DNA of 64,000 bases. It comes from Chalara sp. BL73 (lineage: Eukaryota > Ascomycota > Leotiomycetes > Helotiales). The position numbers and the translations under genes were made by a program. Below, piece by piece: positions 1-12,381 of this stretch. Position 1 is the first letter of the stretch; each line of letters opens with the position of its first letter. Below the pieces are notes generated by a model, which saw only the letters and a program-made list of their open reading frames with translations, ran no database searches and had not been told where the DNA came from. Location: assembly GCA_918026815.1 (NCBI GenBank), contig CAKJVC010000193.1:248001-312000 (forward strand), written 5' to 3'.

Positions 1-602
1 GTTCTGAGCGCCATTGCTGGAATAGAACTATCCACTGAATTCTCAAGATCCAAAATGGAGAGCTTTTCCAACAGGGGAGCTAAGATAGCATTAGGTATCT
101 TGCTAACTAGAGGTGATAAACTACTATATATTAGCCCATTCTATAGAAATTTGTAGCTTTGAAGATATTATGTATAGGATGAAGCCCTCTCATGTCCCAT
201 GAAACAGAGGTTTCTTGAGCCTCATGTCGAGCCAAGACCCACTATTCATGTGGTGTTGACTGAACTACGGGAAAGCCATACTATGCCAACGGTGCCTGCC
301 TGATCCTGACATAATTTCACCTTATACGCAACGCTGAAACTGAAGAGGAATATTGGGTACCATTTGATTGCAAGATTTTGGACTTCTCCATTCTGATCGT
401 CCAAAGTCTTTATGATGCCATCCACCGCTCTAGCTGCAGTATTATAATCGTTGTGTAGAAAATCTGGCTTTCCAATTGTAAGAACTTGATACAAGTCATT
501 CAAGGACATAAATCGAAAGTCTGGATCGGCATCGTGGAGCTTCGGAAGTAGACCTGCCACCGTCTGCGAGGTTGGGTTTTGGGATATTTGTATTGACGCC
601 AT
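1..602 (-). CDS. cand1: CAND1/TIP120 cullin-associated NEDD8-dissociated protein, N-terminal part, truncated by window edge
   Basis: CAND1 binds un-neddylated cullins and exchanges SCF substrate receptors. The first exon runs 602 to about 361 and encodes residues 1-80, with the family N-terminus (TVAGLLPKLHDADPDFRFMS, then a second HEAT-like helix pair ending NGEVQNLAIK). It ends at a GTACCC donor. A later coding stretch reads off the left edge at about 106-1 and contains IPNAILAPLLEKLSILDLEN and VDSSIPAMALR, matching the second HEAT repeat. The short exon expected between them (the CLGPLV segment) could not be placed cleanly between 110 and 360, so the intron structure there is unresolved and damage cannot be excluded. 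Most of the roughly 1,300-residue protein lies outside the window. The family call rests on conserved HEAT segments in two exons. Confidence 0.8.
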
Positions 603-1301
603 ATTGGATTGCAGAGTGTAAACACTGCAGAGGAGTAGAGTTGACTTGATGGAAGCGTATGTGCTAGGTGTAGGCCATCAAATTTGGCGCTATAACTGCT
701 TGATTTATCTGCAGTCGAGGGTTGGTTGAGAATCTGGAGGAGGGGTAGGTCGCTGAGGCGTCTAGGAAGCTTCAGTAAGATGAGCCACTTTTTTATTAGC
801 GTTGGAAAAATGCAGAGTAGAAAACAAATGTGGCCTTACGGACGTCGGTGCTGATTTATGAGGATAGTATTTTTAGGTATAAAGAAACGTTGGTTACAAA
901 AGAAGGCGGATGTTATGGGCAAATTACTGAATGAAAGGTGAACATTTCTAGGTACCAAGCTCTCAGGTTGGGGTGTAGTGGGGTGAAAGTTCTGCCTTAT
1001 GGGGACCATGTTGTGGCCTGAAGTACCATATGATATAACAAGGCACCCAGGGAGGGGTGCCTTGTCAGCTTAGGTACTTTACTGACCTGCCCGGTATATT
1101 GAGTATGGATTAGCCGAGTTTGCAGGGGACCAGCTCTTGAAAAGTTCTGGCGTGATCCATCATCATTCCCAACTACCAGCCACCCTTTCAAGGTACCAAT
1201 TGAGTATCAATCAAGTCTCCAGCTCGCACATTTGGAAATTCTCGTTAGCACAAAGCCTTGGGGTCATTTCTGGACTTGTTCAAGTCATTCATTCAAGCAC
1301 A
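603..1301. other. Intergenic: shared 5' region of two divergent genes
   Basis: This 0.7-kb stretch separates the start of the CAND1 gene on the minus strand from the mitochondrial-protein gene on the plus strand. Open frames here are short and show no family resemblance. It should hold both promoters; no specific motif was recognised. Confidence 0.5.
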
Positions 1302-2368
1302 ATGGCATTCTCAAGAGTGGCAGCGATGCGATCCTGCTTCCGCACTGCAACCCGTTCAACTGCTGTTCGCCCTCAATTATTCCGCCAAGTAGCTCGACGA
1401 GGTTATGCCAGCGGCGGTCATGGCGAAACAAAAGCTAGCGGTGATGCGGTCTGGTAGGACTATAATTCGAAACAAAATGGATCTCATTGTTAACATTACT
1501 GGCAGGGCCGCAGGAGCTGTTGCCGTGACCATTCCCAGTTGTTGGTGGCTTCTTTCCAATGCTGAAGACGCTTCCCATGGCCATGACGATCATGGGGATA
1601 GCCATGGAAAGCCGCACCACAAGGAAGGAGGCGAGGAAGACGAAGCCAAAGATGAAACCAAAGACGAGGCGGCTGAGACCGAGGATAAAAAGGATAACAG
1701 TGAGAAGTCCGATGACTCTGATAGTGAGGGAGAGAGCAAAGATGTGTGTTCCCAAACCATTCGTTCATCGGTCAAAGCGATACCGCAAAACTAACTATGG
1801 TATCGTTCAGACGCCAGATACTTCAGAGGATGAGGGTGAGGGTGAGAAAAAGGACGGCAACAAGAAGCATCTCGAAAACGATAAAGGAGTCAAGCAAGGC
1901 CAAGAAGATGACAAAGGTATTTCTCAATCATTCGTCCGGGAGGTTTACACATCATGCAAGCCCGGATAAATCATGGAACAAGTGCGAATCACATGATGAG
2001 ACTTTAATTTATCATGTGAGGCTGTAGGGAGTACTTTCACTAACATACCACAGATGAAAAGAGTGATAATGATGGTGAGGTCTGTAACTAGGGTCCTTGT
2101 ACAAGTCTACACTATGCTAATCGTTTACAGCCCGCAGCTTCCAAGTCAGCAGGCGACAAGACCACCCAGTCTGGAAAGCAAGAAGGCGTAACCAACACTG
2201 ATACCAAACACTCAACCGATATTAGCAACAATGCCGACAAAAGTAAGAAGACCGAAGGCGGCCCAGACTCGGCCAAACTAAAGGGTACCATCGACCCAAG
2301 CAAAGAACAGGTATGAATTTGATTTATTGACACGCCAGTCTCATATACTGTGCCTTTCGTAGATATAA
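1302..2368 (+). CDS. Conserved ascomycete mitochondrial protein of unknown function, acidic/Lys-rich
   Basis: Six exons can be placed: 1302-1453, 1506-1743, 1811-1916, a 21-nt microexon 2054-2074, 2138-2310 and 2363-2368, giving 231 residues. Reading phase is kept across every junction. The N-terminus is a clear mitochondrial presequence, Arg/Ser/Ala-rich with no acids (MAFSRVAAMRSCFRTATRST), ending in ARRGYASGGHG. A short hydrophobic segment AGAVAVTIPSCWWLLS around residues 53-69 may be a membrane anchor. The rest is low-complexity: His/Asp-rich (GHDDHGDSHGKPHHKEGG), Glu/Lys/Asp-rich, then a tail with KHSTDISNNADKSKK and LKGTIDP. The tail motifs are shared by a family of fungal hypothetical proteins I recognise but for which I know no function. 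The last exon contributes one Ile and the stop, so the 3' end is the least certain part. Confidence 0.72.
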
Positions 2369-3102
2369 TTCTTTTTCGGGAGTGTATGACTGATGCTGAC
2401 TCTGGTGCTCGATAGAAGTAGGATATGACTTATCTATGCACACAGTCACTTTCTGCTCTCCAAATCAGTCGCCAAGATCTTGGAGATTCGTCTCTAATGT
2501 ATATAATGTATCAATCAATGGTCAAGAATTACGTGGTAGATTTCAGAAGCGGAGAGGCCATAATGAGCATACAAGGATAATACCTCCAAGGTTTACTTGT
2601 TTGTGGTAGAACAAGGAAGGTAAGCACTTCCAAGTAGACAAGACTGCTATCTTACTCAGCAACACCATATTCAACATTTTGCAAAGTATTCTGTCGTACT
2701 TCTTTTATTCATAACACTTCTGATGTTTTATGTCTAAAATTATTGTTGCCAGCACATTCGGATGTTTCGAGTGAGCTCAGATAGTCTGCATTCGTTGGCC
2801 GCGGAGCTTGATTCCTGGACATCACATCTTAGGCTCTTGTATACATGCTTATCGGTAGAGCAACTGGAAGGCACGACCTAGATGCTTGTCGCCTCCCATC
2901 AATTTGGGCTGTCCTCTCTTTCTATTTTGCGTAGTCAATACATCCGCGTTCACATTCATATGTCATTTTAGTTTTCAGGCCTTTATCTATGTTTTATTGT
3001 AAGTTAATTCTGCATCATAATTGACGGCTTGACTCTTACCACGAGCACAATCCAGGCAAGTGTCTAGCTATTTGTAGAAGCTGAGTTTGGCCATCACCAG
3101 GA
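2369..3102. other. Intergenic, 0.7 kb, nothing recognised
   Basis: AT-rich sequence between two plus-strand genes. It should contain the 3' UTR of the mitochondrial-protein gene and the promoter of the PLAC8 gene. No ORF, repeat or RNA gene was seen. Confidence 0.5.
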
Positions 3103-5895
3103 ATGCCTTACACTGTTCACAGATTGGAGTACACACCAACGATGGATAATCCGGACTCGTCGCCGCTGGCCGATGCAGTAAATGAACTCAATCCGTTATA
3201 TCCAGATAACCAGGCGCAGCAAGCAAATCGAGATGGGCTGGCTGAATCTGCAGTTCTACAGACACCTACTACCACGCTCGAATCGGTAGAGAACTCAGTC
3301 ACAATCCCTGGTCCTCGATACCAGCCTGGATCAGACAACAACACGTCTGGAAGTCGCTCTGTCCCTCCACCTTCCCGGTTCAAGCTATACTACGCATCAT
3401 CAGATGCAAAAAAAGGGGAATTTGGCGGTTGGATGAACACACTTTGCTTTCCAAGACCAATCAGCGATGTTGATACATTTTGTCTCTCATGTTTTCTACC
3501 ATATGTTCAGTATGGGAAGACAAATTGGCGTCTTGAGCAGCTGAGGGAAGGTAAAGATTCTTCAGATGACAGTTTCAAGTGCAGCGACGCGCTCAACAGA
3601 TGGTGTGGTATCCATTGTGTTCTTACTATTTTTCATCTGGGGTGTAAGCTTTCTCTTCCTTTACAAAGCTCGTAAATTTCTTATTTTGGTTTTACTCATA
3701 TGTTTTATAGGGATTGCTACAGGATTTCAGCGCAACCGCGTCCGAGCTACATATGGAATCAACGGCCAGGCTTGGGAAGATTTCTTGATATCTTGCCTCT
3801 GCAATTGCTGCGTCCTTATGCAAAGTGATAGAGAAGTCCAGGCTCGGGAAGGTCGAGATAACTGCATCACAAATAGTGGGTACAACAATATTGTGCACAG
3901 GAGGACAACTGAATATAAGTGGTCGATCGAGCCAACGCCTCTTCCGAGAAATTCTGAACCACCAATGCGGTATCCGGGCCATAAATATCCTGGAATAGAT
4001 GAAAATACATCGCCGCAGAAGAAGGGAGGTACTTTGAAGAAGCCACCTCCATTTCCAACCAACAACGCAAAGCTAAAGCACCGAGATGGTAAAATCGGCT
4101 CACCGTTCAGAAATTCTAAAAGTGAGCCACCTCACCGAAAGGCCAGCGATTTCTCCCTTTTAGAATTCAATATATTTCAAAGTTCCAAGGACTCCGCAAA
4201 CAAAGCAGCAGAGATTTCATCCTGTGGCACCGCTGAGGCAGTAATTGAGAATGTTACCCCAGAGCAGGAAAGTTCCGCGGATCTGCTTGCGAAAACGTCA
4301 GGTGGCGAAAATCTCAAAGAAACCACAGGCCACGATGAGGCATCCAAGGCACAGGACAAGCCAGATGCGAATGAGAACTTTCAGCATTTAATCACTCGCC
4401 GTGACTCTAATGCTACCATCATGAGGTGGAAACATAATTCAGTAAGAATACCTAGGAAGAGCGTAAGTTCATCTAGAGGGCTGGCAGGGTGTGGCTTTGG
4501 TCCTACGTCGATGTCTATTACTAACTATGGTGCCAAACAGGCACCAAGGAACTCTGTAAAGATGTCTTATATCCATGACTTTACAGATTGTCCCATTAAC
4601 AAAGCCATCCTTGACTATTACGAGAGACAGCAACAGCTTGTCGATGGCAAGGAACAAGAACACGGCCTTGAAGACTGTGGGCAAAGCACTGATCCAAGTA
4701 CTTCGACAATTGCCAGTGCTAGTGGAACAAGGAGCCCAGACCATCAACATGAGCTTGATGAGTATAGTCCCAATGGATCTGGTGGTAAGTAATGGAGAGG
4801 GTATTATCAGTTTCAAATATTACCCTAGCATGTCTGTTAACTTTCAAGAATGTTTACTCAGATTACAAATTAATATGTGAATTTGTAGGAGGTTCCCAAG
4901 ATCCAAGCTCTGCTCAGAAAGCCAGACATTATGTTGGGAAGCTCAATCTAGATGAGGATGCTGATGGCGAACAAGTCACGATGGCTAGCGAGCGGTCTGG
5001 CCATCTTGAGAAAAATAACGAAGGCAGCAACACCAAAACTGGGTCCCGTGCTCAACACCATCATAATCGACATATAGGACACCATGCCGACCACTTCCTT
5101 GATCAATGTACGATCCAAGGTTCCTCTCAAGATTATACTGTCACACGCCGACAAGAACACACTCTTAGTGATTGTCATAAGCAGACAGGTTCTGATAAGA
5201 AGGAAAGCCTCCTTAGCCGCGATCTCATGTATAATGAGAATATGCCTGATCCATCTTCGGCTCTTAAAGGTGGCAAAAATCAAGATTATATTGTCGAAAA
5301 ACAGAAGGGCAAAGTCAGGATAGATGATGAAGCTTGTGAGATTGGTGCTGCCGCTCCCAAATCTGATGAAAGCAGTAGGGATAAGTTAGCCAGTTATGAC
5401 CACGCATTCTTCCAATGTCCTGATGAACTGGTTAGCGATGGTACCCAAGGTGGTTCTAAACAGGCCAACACGGATGAGATTCAAAATGTCAAGCAAACGA
5501 TCTATCAATGTCCAAACAACGATACTGTAGTAGATAGCATTGCTTATACTGCAGCAATGTCGAATAAGTCCACGGGTCGGAAAACTTTCAAGACCCTTCA
5601 GCTAAGTGATGGTGTGATTAATAGTCATAAGGACAGTCAATGGGATCACGATAATCAGCAAGTCCTCGTCCATGCACTTTCAAAGTGCTTCCCTACTAAA
5701 TTCAAGGAGTACGACACAGGAGCCAGCGACCCGCTCGTTACTCTTGAACATGCTCTGGGCGAAAACCATGCTGGCAGTCTCCCTAACAAAGGAAGTAGTG
5801 GACAGCCATTAGAGTTTCAGCCGGAGAATAAGAAAGATCACTCGGTACAGCTACCAGAGTCCACTTCGGAAAACAAGGAAAACGACTCACGTTAG
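3103..5895 (+). CDS. PLAC8-domain (Cys-rich) protein with long disordered C-terminal tail
   Basis: Three exons: 3103-3643, 3711-4784 and 4889-5895, giving 873 residues. The T|GTAAGC donor and the following acceptor keep phase and create a Trp codon inside the PLAC8 domain. The N-terminal 100 residues are Pro/Ser-rich. The PLAC8 domain follows at about residues 105-245, with GEFGGWMNTLCFP, CLSCFLPYVQYGKTNWRL, the RWCGIHCVLTIF hydrophobic segment, and LISCLCNCCVLMQSDREVQA, which holds the typical CxxxxCC and the Q/E-rich end. PLAC8 proteins sit at membranes and some fungal and plant members affect divalent cation handling; the role here is unknown. The remaining 620 or so residues are hydrophilic, with loosely repeated Gln-Cys motifs (DQCTIQG, FFQCPDE, IYQCPNN). 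The tail is much longer than the 100-200 residues of most family members. Confidence 0.85.
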
Positions 5896-6605
5896 TCAAA
5901 GGCCAAATGCGGCATGGGATGGGAGCGGAAAGGTAGCAGCTCATCATGACCTAAATGGCTTGGAGTGCTGTATTTAGGTTGGCTTCGATATCAAAGGCGG
6001 TGGAAAGCTGCTCTGCGTTGGCGGGCTTGTCGATGATGACTTTGGTATATTTAGATGGTCAAGGAGCTTTGCTGTTGTGGGCGTGAGAGATTGTTCTGGA
6101 TGTGTTGTATTAGGACCGAAGACTCTGGTAGAGAGTATACTTCTGGCGTAAATGTTTTACTGCATTCGTTCTCATAGGGCTTCTTCGATGCACCTTAAGA
6201 AATACTTCAAGAGATTATTGTTTGATGATTCCAACAAGTACATAATGCCCGTGTGAAAAGGAAGATGTATGAAAAAGCCTTTATAGCTTTTGGGATGCAC
6301 ATCATTTGAAAGAAGGTTTGTGAGGCTCGTCTTTTCATTTTTCATCTACGAATATCAAAGACCAAATAGACACCTGAACGTCCCTGCTAAGTCTGACAAT
6401 ACCTAATAGCCTACCGCCCTTTCCTATGCAAATGCAAGAGTTCTTTCTGAAAAGATGGGAGATTAAGTATTCATATAAGAGCATCACCTGGGCCTCCTCA
6501 TGCTTCTCTTTTCCGATGTTTTCATGGCGTAAATCATCAACTTTCATTACTCGTTCACCTACGTTGTGCTCGCTTACGCTGCGCTGAGAAGGATGGGGTA
6601 AGGGA
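5896..6605. other. Convergent 3' intergenic region
   Basis: About 0.7 kb between the stop codons of the PLAC8 gene and the Spg1 gene, which face each other. It should contain both 3' UTRs and terminators. No credible coding or RNA gene was seen. Confidence 0.5.
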
Positions 6606-7874
6606 TTAGCCCACGGATTGGTAGAGGAGGAGAGGCTCGCCGACGCCTTCTACTTCGGGGATGTTACATTTTAGGTCGAAGGCTTTGGAGAGGACAATTT
6701 TGAAGATCTAAGAAGGCGTTAGGTGAAAGGTTTTTGAAGGGACAGGAGAATGGGAATTACTTTTTGAACATTGATGCTATGGCTTGTGCTGCTGAAGATC
6801 AGACTTGCACGCATTGCCTTCGCAAATCGTCTTGCCTATCATATTTGTTAGATTTATAGTGAAAGAATGTGATATGCCAAGCTTTACCTGTACTGTGATT
6901 TCCTCTTGGTCTTCTCTCGGGAAGTTGACAAAATGGTCGTATTTCGTTCCCACCAAGAAAGGAATGGCGGTCTTATTGAACCCACGACCTTGCCTATACC
7001 ATTCCTTGATACTATTCAACGTGCTTTTCCGCGTCAGGTCGAACATAAATAGAATAGCCACCGCATCGTTGCAGACCAGGGGTAGCATATTGACGAACTC
7101 CCGCTGTCCTCCCAAATCCCAAATCGAGAACGTGATTTCCGTGTTTCGTATCGAAATTGTCTTCTCCATGAAGTTTACACCAAGAGTCTGGATATAATCC
7201 TCATCCCAGCTTCCCTCCACGTACTTGACCATAAGAGATGTCTTGCCAATTTGTGCGTCACCAACCATGCCGACCTTGATGACGACACTGGCCTTGTTTC
7301 GGCCCTGATCAGCCGCCGTTCCTCGAGCATTGGGGTCCTGATATGAAGACTGCATGTTTCCATAACCACCATTGCCTGATAAGCTTGAATTGGGACGCGA
7401 GATGGACGGGGCGAACTGGGTAGGCGGGGTAGGATACCGGTTGTTTGGATCGTCGGGAGTTGGTGAGGCTGAGTAGCCATGGTGAGAGGATGATGGAAAG
7501 TCGGCCGATTGGGATTGTCCGTGTCGTCTTTCTCCATAGCTTTGTGAATGTGTGGGGGTGTGAGATTCCTCAATCCCACCCATTGTGTCATCCTGCCCCT
7601 CGCCTCGAGTATCATATGCAACGTCGCTGTCCATCGTGTCGACGGCGTCGTGAAATTGTGCAGGCGAGCCGGCTGATAGGGTTGAAGAGTCCAAATCCAT
7701 GCCCTTGAGAGGAGTACAAGCTTCTGCTCGGAACTGAGTCGGGTTGGGTGCCGTAGCTGATGCGAAGTCACCACTTGGGAACTTTAGAGTTTCATAAGTG
7801 ACGATGGGCGAGAACGTGAACAAGCTTCGGCAATGACGAAACCGGTCTTGAGCACTAGGTCTATTGCCCTCCAA
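6606..7874 (-). CDS. spg1: Septation initiation GTPase Spg1/Tem1
   Basis: A Ras-superfamily GTPase that sits at the spindle pole body and triggers the septation initiation/mitotic exit kinase cascade. Three exons: 7874-6888, 6835-6761 and 6707-6606, giving 387 residues. All junctions are GT..AG and in phase. The G domain begins near residue 196: G1 GDAQIGKTS (205-213), Switch I region with [11 protein letters not shown]3 WDLGGQ (252-257), and G4 as TKYD (310-313) in place of the usual NKxD, which is characteristic of Spg1/Tem1. The last exons encode [20 protein letters not shown] and [14 protein letters not shown], the family signature. The first 190 residues are a Ser/Pro/Gln-rich extension. 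An internal Met at residue 59 is an alternative start, but the 7874 ATG gives the longest open frame. Confidence 0.95.
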
Positions 7875-8428
7875 CAGCCGGTTTTGAGGTTATTCGGAGA
7901 GGTGGTAGACCCCTGGAAGTGTTGGTGGAGAGGTTATGATATTGGACCCTCGAGGCTGGCGCTTGAGCATCAGGGGCACGCGTTGCCGGCTCACTAGACG
8001 CGATTAATTATCAACAAAGGCAGTTTGCGCCTGCAGAGTTGAATATATTTGGCAAGAAACAAGTCACTGGCGCATGAATGGTCACTCTCTGAGAGATTGT
8101 CTATTTTCGCGATCTATATCATGCCTGCTATTCCATAGTTAGGGATTTCCATGGCTTGGAGATCGATTCTCACCCCTGTCACCTTTTAGGAGGCTCGGAA
8201 CAGCCGTCTTTGCTCAAAATTATTTACTCGATACACTGCTCGTATGCGCTCTAGACACTCGTCACTCCATAAAACATCAGCACTTTTCCATCTTCATCGG
8301 CGACGGAACCCGAAGAAAATCGGGTGGGGTCGCTTATAGCTTTTACCGTCGTACGGTACTGGTACCATAAAACTTGACTACCCACAGAAAAGGTCGATTA
8401 GTATCAAAACAGAAGAAATCAGCTCGCA
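7875..8428. promoter_or_regulatory. Bidirectional promoter region between spg1 and GCV3
   Basis: The Spg1 gene and the glycine cleavage H gene diverge from this 554-bp gap, so it should carry both promoters. A pyrimidine-rich tract and an A-rich stretch lie just before the H-protein start. No specific factor-binding motif is claimed. Confidence 0.45.
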
Positions 8429-9003
8429 ATGGCCTCCATTGCACGCTCATTACGGCCAATGGCCATGCGACTCGCTGTCAGGCCATGTGTAGGCAGTGTA
8501 GCTTCATGGAAAGCATCATCTCGAGCTTTCTCAGTCACCGCCCCTGGTAAGCTATCATGATCTCATGTTTCGATCTTAGAATTCCACAATGCTAATTCCA
8601 TGTAGCACAAGCCAAGAAGTATACCAAAGATCACGAATGGGTTGAGATCTCTGAAGATAAGAAGACGGGCTACATTGGCATCTCGGACTACGCAGCACAT
8701 GCCCTCGGCGATGTGGTCTACGTCGAGCTCCCCACGGTGCCGATGGATGCGAACAAGGGCGATGCAATTGGAGCAGTGGAATCTGTCAAGTCAGCTTCAG
8801 ATATCAACTCGCCCATCAGCTGTACCATCACTGCAGTCAATGACTCGTTAGAGGAGAAGCCAGCTCAGATCAACAAAGCCCCCGAAGACGATGGAGCCAG
8901 TGGAGGATGGATTGCCAAGATTGAGGTTTCTGAGGCCGGAATACAGGATGTCGAGGACTTGATGGATGCGGAAGCGTATAAGAAGTTCACCGAGGAGGCA
9001 TAA
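8429..9003 (+). CDS. GCV3: Glycine cleavage system H protein, mitochondrial
   Basis: The lipoyl-carrying shuttle of the glycine decarboxylase complex, passing the aminomethyl group between P, T and L proteins in the mitochondrial matrix. Two exons, 8429-8546 and 8606-9003, give 171 residues. The G|CA codon across the intron gives Ala. Residues 1-40 form an Arg/Ser-rich presequence (MASIARSLRPMAMRLAVRP). The mature domain opens with KKYTKDHEWVEI. The lipoylation site lies in GAVESVKSASD, with Lys at about residue 101. The C-terminal helix ends AEAYKKFTEEA. Length and motifs fit the fungal H-protein family closely and nothing is missing. Confidence 0.97.
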
Positions 9004-11259
9004 TATGTCGCGCACATAAGAGGATGCAAGTAATGGGCATACGGAGTTGTATCGGGTCATTTTCAACGGTGTTCCTGCTAAGTTTTGCTAGAATTGTGGT
9101 CAACCCACAACATTAAGTGGTCTAGATGGTGATACAGCTGGTAATGTGAGCACGAGGGCAAAATGAGAAACCATGGGCAACCTTGGACTGGCAAATTCGA
9201 AGCTATGTGGAAGTTTACAGATCGTAACGGTACATGAGTTGCAATGTCGAATCATTCCGTTATCTGGAGCTCTGGCTGATTCTACCTTGAATTCAAACAA
9301 GAATGAGACCGAGTAAGTTAGGCGCTCATTCCTGATTTTCAATTCGTTACATATCATGACCATCCCGTAGCCCAGACGAGTATCTGGAGATATCTGCCGC
9401 GCATATATCTCAATTGCCTATGTTCTCAGGTTTTATCAGCAAATGGACCTTCAAAATTCATAACCGTTCACGTGTCCCAAAAAAAAATTCCTATTTAACT
9501 TCCATATCCTTGATGTGTTCTGTTTGAAACAAATCTTGTTAAAAGAGAGCCAAGGCTTGGTAATCGAATTCTCCTGTGATTAATGTCCTTATTCACTAAA
9601 GTTAAGTTTAAAGGTCCCTTGCCCTTGTAAGATGACATGCAAAGCAATTTTTGTACTTGAATTTTGCAAAGTTTTGCTTATATCTGGCGTTCTTAGGTTG
9701 TTACCTTTTGGCTTTCGTGAATCTAGATTCAAAGTTACAATTATGTCATCTTTTTGTTCCTCATTAATGTCAAAATATTCTCTCATGTAGATCTGGGTAA
9801 GAATAACGGTCTAGCAATATGGAGTCTTCAAAGGCTGCACTTAATGTTGGAGATTATAACTCTGTCTCACGCAACAGGAGTTTAAAGATGAATGTAGTAG
9901 CATCGTAATCGAGGCTGGCCGAAGCTAACAAAGTGCGTACGAATTTTGCTGTTAGGAGTTACGCCGGCTTGGAGAAAGAGGTAGCCAAGGTACAGAATAG
10001 ATACTCTTCCCCGAGGTCACTACAGTTCTAAAAAGGGCGAATATGGCTATAGAATGTCTTAGCGCGTTCAGTAAAGTAATCTCTGTGTTTGTCCAATCTG
10101 ACCTATATACTTCACTGCATTGGTCAGTTGTCTGCTTATTGGAAGATAGTGCCAATTTTTAAGGGAAACATAGGTCTAGGGAAGAAGTATAGTGTTATTA
10201 AAAGCAAAATCACATTTCCCTGCCGGGTATATAACTGGTTGAGCACATACGCTAGTCGATTCTCGAGCACCCTCGATCGTATTGCAAATATGATTGACAA
10301 GTAATATATGAAATCTGTGTAGACTTCTGCATTTTCCTTTCTACTTTCTTGCGATATATGCTAGCATGCAAGATCTTTCTTTTCACGCATTTGCTCAGCA
10401 AAGAGTCTAGAATAAATCGACAAGCCCTAGTTCGCAGCCGACAGCTTATCATTCCGTAGATCGCATGCTTAATCTTCTTTCGAGAAAGGTTTCCTGGCGT
10501 TTTGTCCACTGCGAGTTTGGGCGAAGCACAATCAACGTACCATATGGCTGCTGCACCACATCGAAACAAAGCTAAAAACGCATTACACCTAATTTCAAAT
10601 AGCCAATAGGCAATTTCATCATGTTTTCCCCCGCGTTTCCAGCCAAATTCAATAGTTCCAAGAACAGGGAGAGCACCTGTACCATCCATGGAGCTGCCGT
10701 CTTAGGAAAAACGTGGCTTGCTATGGTGTTCGTGGTAAGAAACTCGTCAATTTTATTCGTGCCCAACGCAGCCTTATTTCTATTCCATTAGACATGATAG
10801 TGATCATTGTGTGTCCAAATACGCAATTCCCTCGACACGTCAAGTCATGTACTGCCACACTTGCCACTTATGTAACAGCCCGAACAAAATATCGACTTCT
10901 TTTCAGAGCGTATAATACCCTGACTGCAGAAGGCATGAAAAACACTCAAAGCGCCGGTAATGTTAGATTGCATTCCTGAATTTTGCTATCATAAAGATTG
11001 TTGCTATTATTCTGCTCCGGTACTTAGTAGTGTGGCCATGTGGGTATAGATGAGACCTACCCGTGAAGAAGAAGCAAAATGATAGTTAAGTATTTGAAAT
11101 TTACCTTTTGGAGATCACAGTACTGCGGTGAATAGTGTCTATCATTTCAGTTGTGTTTTATTTCTCAAGGATATTCGTACAATGCGCGTAGTGTTCCCAT
11201 GTCGTTAAATGCATATTGGTTCATGTAATTTTCGTAAGCTCACTCCTCCATTTATTCAA
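9004..11259. other. Gene-poor AT-rich region, 2.3 kb
   Basis: The sequence between the 3' ends of GCV3 and HEM3 contains only short unrelated ORFs on both strands, with many AT runs. Nothing matches a family I know. Given its length between two convergent housekeeping genes, it could be a decayed insertion, but no terminal repeats or transposase motif were found. Confidence 0.4.
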
Positions 11260-12381
11260 TCATTCATTAGAGGTTGCCTCTTTAGCTGGCCGATTCTTGT
11301 TGATCTCTTCCAGAATCTTACCAGCACCCTTCTCTACCAAATTATGAGCAAGCGTTTTCCCAAACTCCTCTGCATCTCCGGCAGTAAGAATCTCATCTAG
11401 CCGCTCCGCTTCGACACTTTGGGTCCCGTCAAGGCTGACTACTATCGACTTCATCAACAGCTTCCCCTTCTCGATCCATGTGGTCTCGACACCAATTGGT
11501 ACACTGCAGCCTCCTTCCAATGTGCGCATCAAACTCCGCTCGGCCAAGCCAGCCAAACTAGATTTCTCGTTTTCCAATGCCTTTAATATACCCATAACTT
11601 TCTCATCTCCTTCTCGAACCTCAATGGCTAGAGCTCCTTGACCAACAGCGTATAACATCCCTCCACCTGGTGTATTTGAATCCAGATATTGTGTGATCCT
11701 TCCTCCCCAGTCCAGTCTGAGTAAACCAGCCGCTGCCAAAATTAAGCATGAATATTCTCCATCCTCAGCATCCAACTTGCTCAATCTCGTTCCAATATTG
11801 CCTCGAACATCCTTGAACTTCAAATGCGGGTATTGTCTCTTGACTTGCGCGCTTCTCCGTACACTACTAGTACCAACCACTGCTCCATCCGGAAGATCTG
11901 ACAAGGTCTTATACTCCAATCCCACCTTCATTACAACCGCATCCCTTGGATCCTCTCTCTCCGTAATACATCCAATAACACACCTATTCGGTAACACGGT
12001 CGGCATATCCTTAAGACAATGTACAATGATATCCAGTCTTCCATCTAACAACTGCGCCTCCAACTCATGCGTCCACAGACTCTTCGCACCAAACTCGTGT
12101 AAGGCAGTAGTTTGGTTTTTGTCCCCCATTGTAGCCATCGCGTGAATCTCATACTCGTTTTCTGGGTGCGCTTTCCTGAGGGCAGCCAGCACCGATTCCG
12201 CTTGAATGACAGCAAGCGCAGATCTGCGAGTACCAATGTTGATCTTTTGGGGAGTAAGACCTGCTTCGGAAGCTCTTCTCTTCTGAGGAATGTCGATGGA
12301 GGGTGACTTTTCGGAGATGTTGGTTGTCGGATCGAGGACATCCTGGGAGGAGGTTGACTCCTTCTGCTCGCGGGTGGCCAT
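11260..12381 (-). CDS. HEM3: Porphobilinogen deaminase (hydroxymethylbilane synthase)
   Basis: Third enzyme of the shared heme pathway; it condenses four porphobilinogens into hydroxymethylbilane in the cytosol. It is a single intronless ORF of 373 residues, normal for fungi. Domain 1 shows INIGTRRSALAVIQAE (about residues 47-62) and the substrate loop HCLKDMP (121-127). TSSVRRSAQVKR and FKDVRGNIGTRL supply the conserved Arg residues that bind the pyrrole carboxylates. The dipyrromethane cofactor is attached to Cys at about residue 292 in RTLEGGCSVPIG. The N-terminal 45 residues are a Ser/Thr-rich extension with no obvious presequence. No sign of damage. Confidence 0.97.
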   Translation of the reverse strand: MATREQKESTSSQDVLDPTTNISEKSPSIDIPQKRRASEAGLTPQKINIGTRRSALAVIQAESVLAALRKAHPENEYEIHAMATMGDKNQTTALHEFGAKSLWTHELEAQLLDGRLDIIVHCLKDMPTVLPNRCVIGCITEREDPRDAVVMKVGLEYKTLSDLPDGAVVGTSSVRRSAQVKRQYPHLKFKDVRGNIGTRLSKLDAEDGEYSCLILAAAGLLRLDWGGRITQYLDSNTPGGGMLYAVGQGALAIEVREGDEKVMGILKALENEKSSLAGLAERSLMRTLEGGCSVPIGVETTWIEKGKLLMKSIVVSLDGTQSVEAERLDEILTAGDAEEFGKTLAHNLVEKGAGKILEEINKNRPAKEATSNE

